Source: Heterohyrax brucei
Lineage: Eukaryota; Chordata; Mammalia; Hyracoidea; Procaviidae
DNA: 64,000 bases
Assembly: GCA_028571685.1 (NCBI GenBank)
Contig: CM053146.1
Span: 63,955,431-64,019,430, forward strand
Direction of reading: 5' to 3'
Shown one piece after another: positions 60,581 to 64,000 of this stretch. The stretch's first letter is position 1. The number at the start of each line of letters is the position of its first letter. The notes beneath the pieces were generated by a model. That model worked only from the letters and a program-made list of their open reading frames with translations, was not told the DNA's origin and ran no database searches. The translations under genes were made by a program, and so were the position numbers.

Positions 60581-62261
60581 AATACTATCATGTGCTCGTT
60601 TCTGCTTTGAAAGGAGTCTGGAACATGTCCAAAGCTCCAGTATCTATGTGTTCGTGCAAAGATTATGTCAGACTTGACCAAAACCCCTGCCAGTTGCTGT
60701 TGCTAGAAAACTTAAATGTTTCAATCCAGAGACTTTTCTCTGAAGGCTCTCTACTATGTCAGACAAAGTTTGAGCAGTGTGGCTGAGCAAGGTGGGCTCT
60801 CCTGTCCACCCCTCTCTCCCTACCACCCTGCCCTTTCCGAAATCAAAGGGCCCGCTGAGTCCTGCTGTGAATGCATGGCTTGGGTACCTAGCCTTCCAGC
60901 ATGTTGTAGCAGAGCACACCTTATGCAACACAAGGGAGCACAGGAGATTTGGTACAGAGATCTGTCTGTGACAATCCCAAGTACAGAACTCCTATGCAAA
61001 GCCAAAAGGGAACGGGGCCTGCAGCGCGTTAGACAGGGTGGACCAGAAATCCAAGCTGTTGTTCATGGGCAGGTTCCAGAAAGAGAAGCCAGAAAGTCCC
61101 CTGGAGCCGGAGGTAATTCAAGCCACTCTCCCTGTGGCCTTCCTTTGGCATTGCGGAAGAGGGCGAGTTAGCGTGAGCACCTTCACGGGACCCTCTCCGT
61201 GTTAGGCTGATGGAGGATAAAAGCTGTGGCTCCAGGTGAGCTCCCGGATTCTGTTCTCTTTGGGGTTTGTTGGTTTGGCGGGGGCAGGCACCCGGTTAGG
61301 AGCAGGGCCGAGGGAGAAGCCCAGTCTCGCCTTTCTGATGAGAAAAGGTTTGTGCACTCTGATTTCAAGTCTTTCGTCGTCACTCAGGAATCTAAAATAT
61401 GGCATGTTGGCACAAACCACTGCTAAATGTAAGGTGTGGGTGCAAAGGAGAGGAACAAAACCTCTCATCAGGTGAGGGGAATAGACTATCTGCCACATCT
61501 CTACCTCCTCTTTTGTCTTTGATCTTCTGCGTATCTCCTTTTGGTTTCCTTTCTTCAGGGAACCTTCCCTTCCTAAAGTTGTTGATGATCTTAGTTTGGA
61601 GAAGGCAGTAGCTACAGCAGTTGGATTCTTTTTTAGTCACTTCTTCCTGACTCCTGTTTTTATAAGCAGCTGTTATTTTCTGTTGTTTGATCTTTAACTT
61701 ATTGGCCTAGTGCTTTAATTTTTAAACTGTCCCTATCAACCATTAAACAGAATATGAAGTTTTTAAATGTTTTGGTTTTCTTGAGGTGCATGGGGAGAAA
61801 AAAGATTCTTGCATCTCAGGGTATAGGAGGCATTTTACATGTGCCCTTGCATCTCATTTTCTCCACCACTCAGACAAGGACAGATGATTCTGTATTTATA
61901 GAGTCCTCCCTTTGAAAATGATGTATTGAAAACAATTTATGGAGTGCTTGAAGAAAATTTTAGTTTGTTTTCCTCATTCTTCAAAAATGTGTGTTTTTGT
62001 GTGTTTTATATTGTTATAATAGAGAGGGTACACAGTTTAAGATGTATACTAATGATGTATACTGAAATCTCTCTGATGTGTTGCATGGTCAGAATAGTTT
62101 GTAGAGCATCGTTCAAGAGAACAAGTTGAGATGGTGTGGGACTTTCCTGCCTACTGGCCTGATATGGGAACTCTGAGTTCAGACACAGTAAGGGCTTAGA
62201 AAACAGCCCAGCACGTAGTACGCAATAGTATAATACTCATGTTGCTATTATTGTTAGGAGC

Positions 62262-63690
62262 TGTTGAGTTGCTTCCAGCTCCTAGCCAATGAATGAATGA
62301 ATGAGAGTGAGTGAATGAAATACTGCCCAGTCCTGTACCATCCTGACAATTGTTGCTATGTTTGAGCCCGTTGTTGCAGCCACTATGTGAGTACATCTTG
62401 TTGAGAGTCTTCCTCTTTTTTCAATGACTTTCTGCTTCACCAAGCACGATAACCTTTTCTGGGGACTGATACCTCTTAATAGCATGTCCAGTGTATGTGA
62501 GAAGTCTTGCCATCTTCTAAGGAGCATTCTGCCTGTGCTCTTCTTACAAGACAGATTTGTTCATTCCATGGGCAGTCCATGGTATATTCAGTATTTGCCA
62601 ACATCATAATTCAAAGACATCAATTCTTTTTCAGTCTTCCTTGTTCATTGTGTAGTTTTCACCTGTGTATGAAGAGATTGAAAATGCCATGGGTTACATG
62701 AAGTACACCTGAGTCCTAAAGGTGACATCTTTGTTTTTAAACACTTGAAAGAAGTCTTTTGTAGCAGATTAGCCCAGTGCAGTGCATGGTTTGATTTCTT
62801 GACTGCCGTTTCCATGGTCATTGATTGCAAATCCAACTACAATGAAATCCATGACAATTTCAATTTTTTCTGAGTTTATCATGATAATGGCCTACTGGTC
62901 CATTTGTGAGGATTTGTTTTTTCTTTACACTGAAGGCCGTGATCTTTGATCTTCTTCAGTGAATGTTTCGGTCCTCTTTAATTTTAGCATGCAAGGTTGT
63001 GTCTTTTTCATATTGCAAGTTGTTAATATGTCATCCTCTAAGCCTGATGTCACATTCATATAGTGCAACTTCTTGAATTATTTGCTAACTTACAGACTGA
63101 GTTAGTATATTGAAAGAATTTAACCCTGACCTACACTTTCCTGATTTAAAACCATGCAGTATCTCCTTGTTCTAGTGGAACAACTGCCCCTTGAGCCATG
63201 TATAGGTTCCACGTGAGCACAATTAGGCTATGTGTTCTGGAATTCCTATTCTCAGCAGTGTTATCCATAATTTGTTGGGATCCACACAGTCAAATGTCTC
63301 TGCATAGTCAATAAAACACAAGTAAACGTCTTTTCTGGTATCCTCTGCTTTCAGCCAGGATCCATATGACCTAAGCAGTGATAGCACTGGTTCCATGTCT
63401 TCTTCTGAGTCTGACTTAAATTACCTTCAGCATAATTTTTCTTGTGTGTGATATTAATGTTATTGTTTGATTATTTCCACATCTAGTTGGATCTTTTTTT
63501 TTTTGGAATGGGCACAGATAAGGATCTCTTTTAGTGGGATGGCAGCTGTCTTCCAGAGTTGTTAATGTAGATGAGTGAGCACTTCCAGCACTGGATCCAT
63601 TTGTTGAAACATCTGAGTTGATGTTCTGTCAATTCCTGACTGTTTGTTGCTAGTGCCTCTGTATTAGCCACTATTACTTTGCCGTTTTTA
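62262..63690 (-). mobile_element. RTE (BovB-like) LINE, 3' part
   Basis: On the plus strand the element starts at its 3' tail ('agctgttgagttgcttccag'), which resembles the AfroSINE tail, then a (TGAA)n-like tract at 62286-62320. The minus strand encodes reverse-transcriptase remnants: 'FIDYAETFDCVDPNKLWIT' at 63315-63262, the motif-A region with its Asp. The catalytic box expected as YADDT reads YEKDT at about 63016-62996. There are frameshifts and stops throughout. The 5' half, with the endonuclease, is absent or outside the recognisable part. Confidence 0.85.
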
Positions 63691-64000
63691 TCCTTAAAGA
63701 ATGCTGATTTACAGATACCACCTCCCTGCCAAGGATTTGAAATGCTCACAAACATACCTTTAATAAAACCAGATGTTTCTTTTTCCGTGTAAGTATGAGT
63801 TGGAGGAAACAAAAGAAGGAAATGTGTTCTACAAACTGTTCTGATCATATAACCCTATTAGAAAAGTCTGATCCTGCCCCTCAGATATCTGTATTTGTAA
63901 ATTATGTACTTGCAACACTCTAGTGTATTATTATAAGATGGTCCTTATTTGCTCGAAAGTGAGCAGAGCATTTTACTCTTATGTTTTCTAATAGGTCATG
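63691..64000. other. Intron sequence, nothing recognised
   Basis: No exon or clear repeat to the end of the window. Confidence 0.45.

Noticed and set aside
60716-61171. 151-codon plus-strand open frame
   Set aside because: No recognised domain, intronic, no splice-site arrangement; three other frames overlap it.

Overview
The window is nuclear DNA of a placental mammal, almost certainly an afrotherian (a paenungulate such as an elephant fits best). Three things support this: dozens of copies of the tRNA-derived AfroSINE in both orientations; an RTE LINE whose 3' end resembles the AfroSINE tail; and L1 copies with the long 3' UTR I associate with elephant. Family names for repeats come from recognition of sequence, not from a database search. 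Nothing bacterial, no CRISPR array and no operon is present.

The only host gene I can support is on the + strand: three consecutive early coding exons of TANC1, a postsynaptic-density scaffold, at 30932-31036, 52029-52159 and 53157-53343. Their phases fit together (1-1, 1-0, 0-1) and they encode 141 codons of the disordered N-terminal region, before the P-loop, ankyrin and TPR domains. Everything before 30932 appears to be the upstream intron, 31037-52028 a 21 kb intron, 52160-53156 a 997 bp intron, and everything after 53343 the start of the next intron.

The introns are layered with transposable elements. Region 1-18.4 kb holds scattered SINEs, old L1 3' ends, MaLR/ERVL-type LTRs (including an LTR nested inside a related LTR at 16.5-17.6 kb) and two ERV-type solo LTRs at 10.5-11.8 kb. 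Region 18.5-23.9 kb is one minus-strand L1 split by a SINE and two further L1 3' fragments, one of which carries its own SINE. Region 25.3-27.1 kb is another L1 3' half. Region 36.4-37.7 kb is a degraded hAT transposon with recognisable ends. Region 39.0-47.6 kb is a nearly full-length minus-strand L1 (5' UTR, ORF1, endonuclease, reverse transcriptase, 3' UTR) interrupted by a plus-strand L1 fragment. Region 51.1-51.6 kb holds a mariner remnant in a head-to-head inverted arrangement, 0.5 kb before a TANC1 exon. Region 62.3-63.7 kb is a minus-strand RTE element with a broken catalytic motif.

I looked for an undescribed system and did not find one. The features most worth checking are the near-complete antisense L1 between TANC1 exons, the ordered nesting series, sense-strand LTR signals inside the gene, the SPC-type repeat in the TANC1 exon and the inverted mariner pair.
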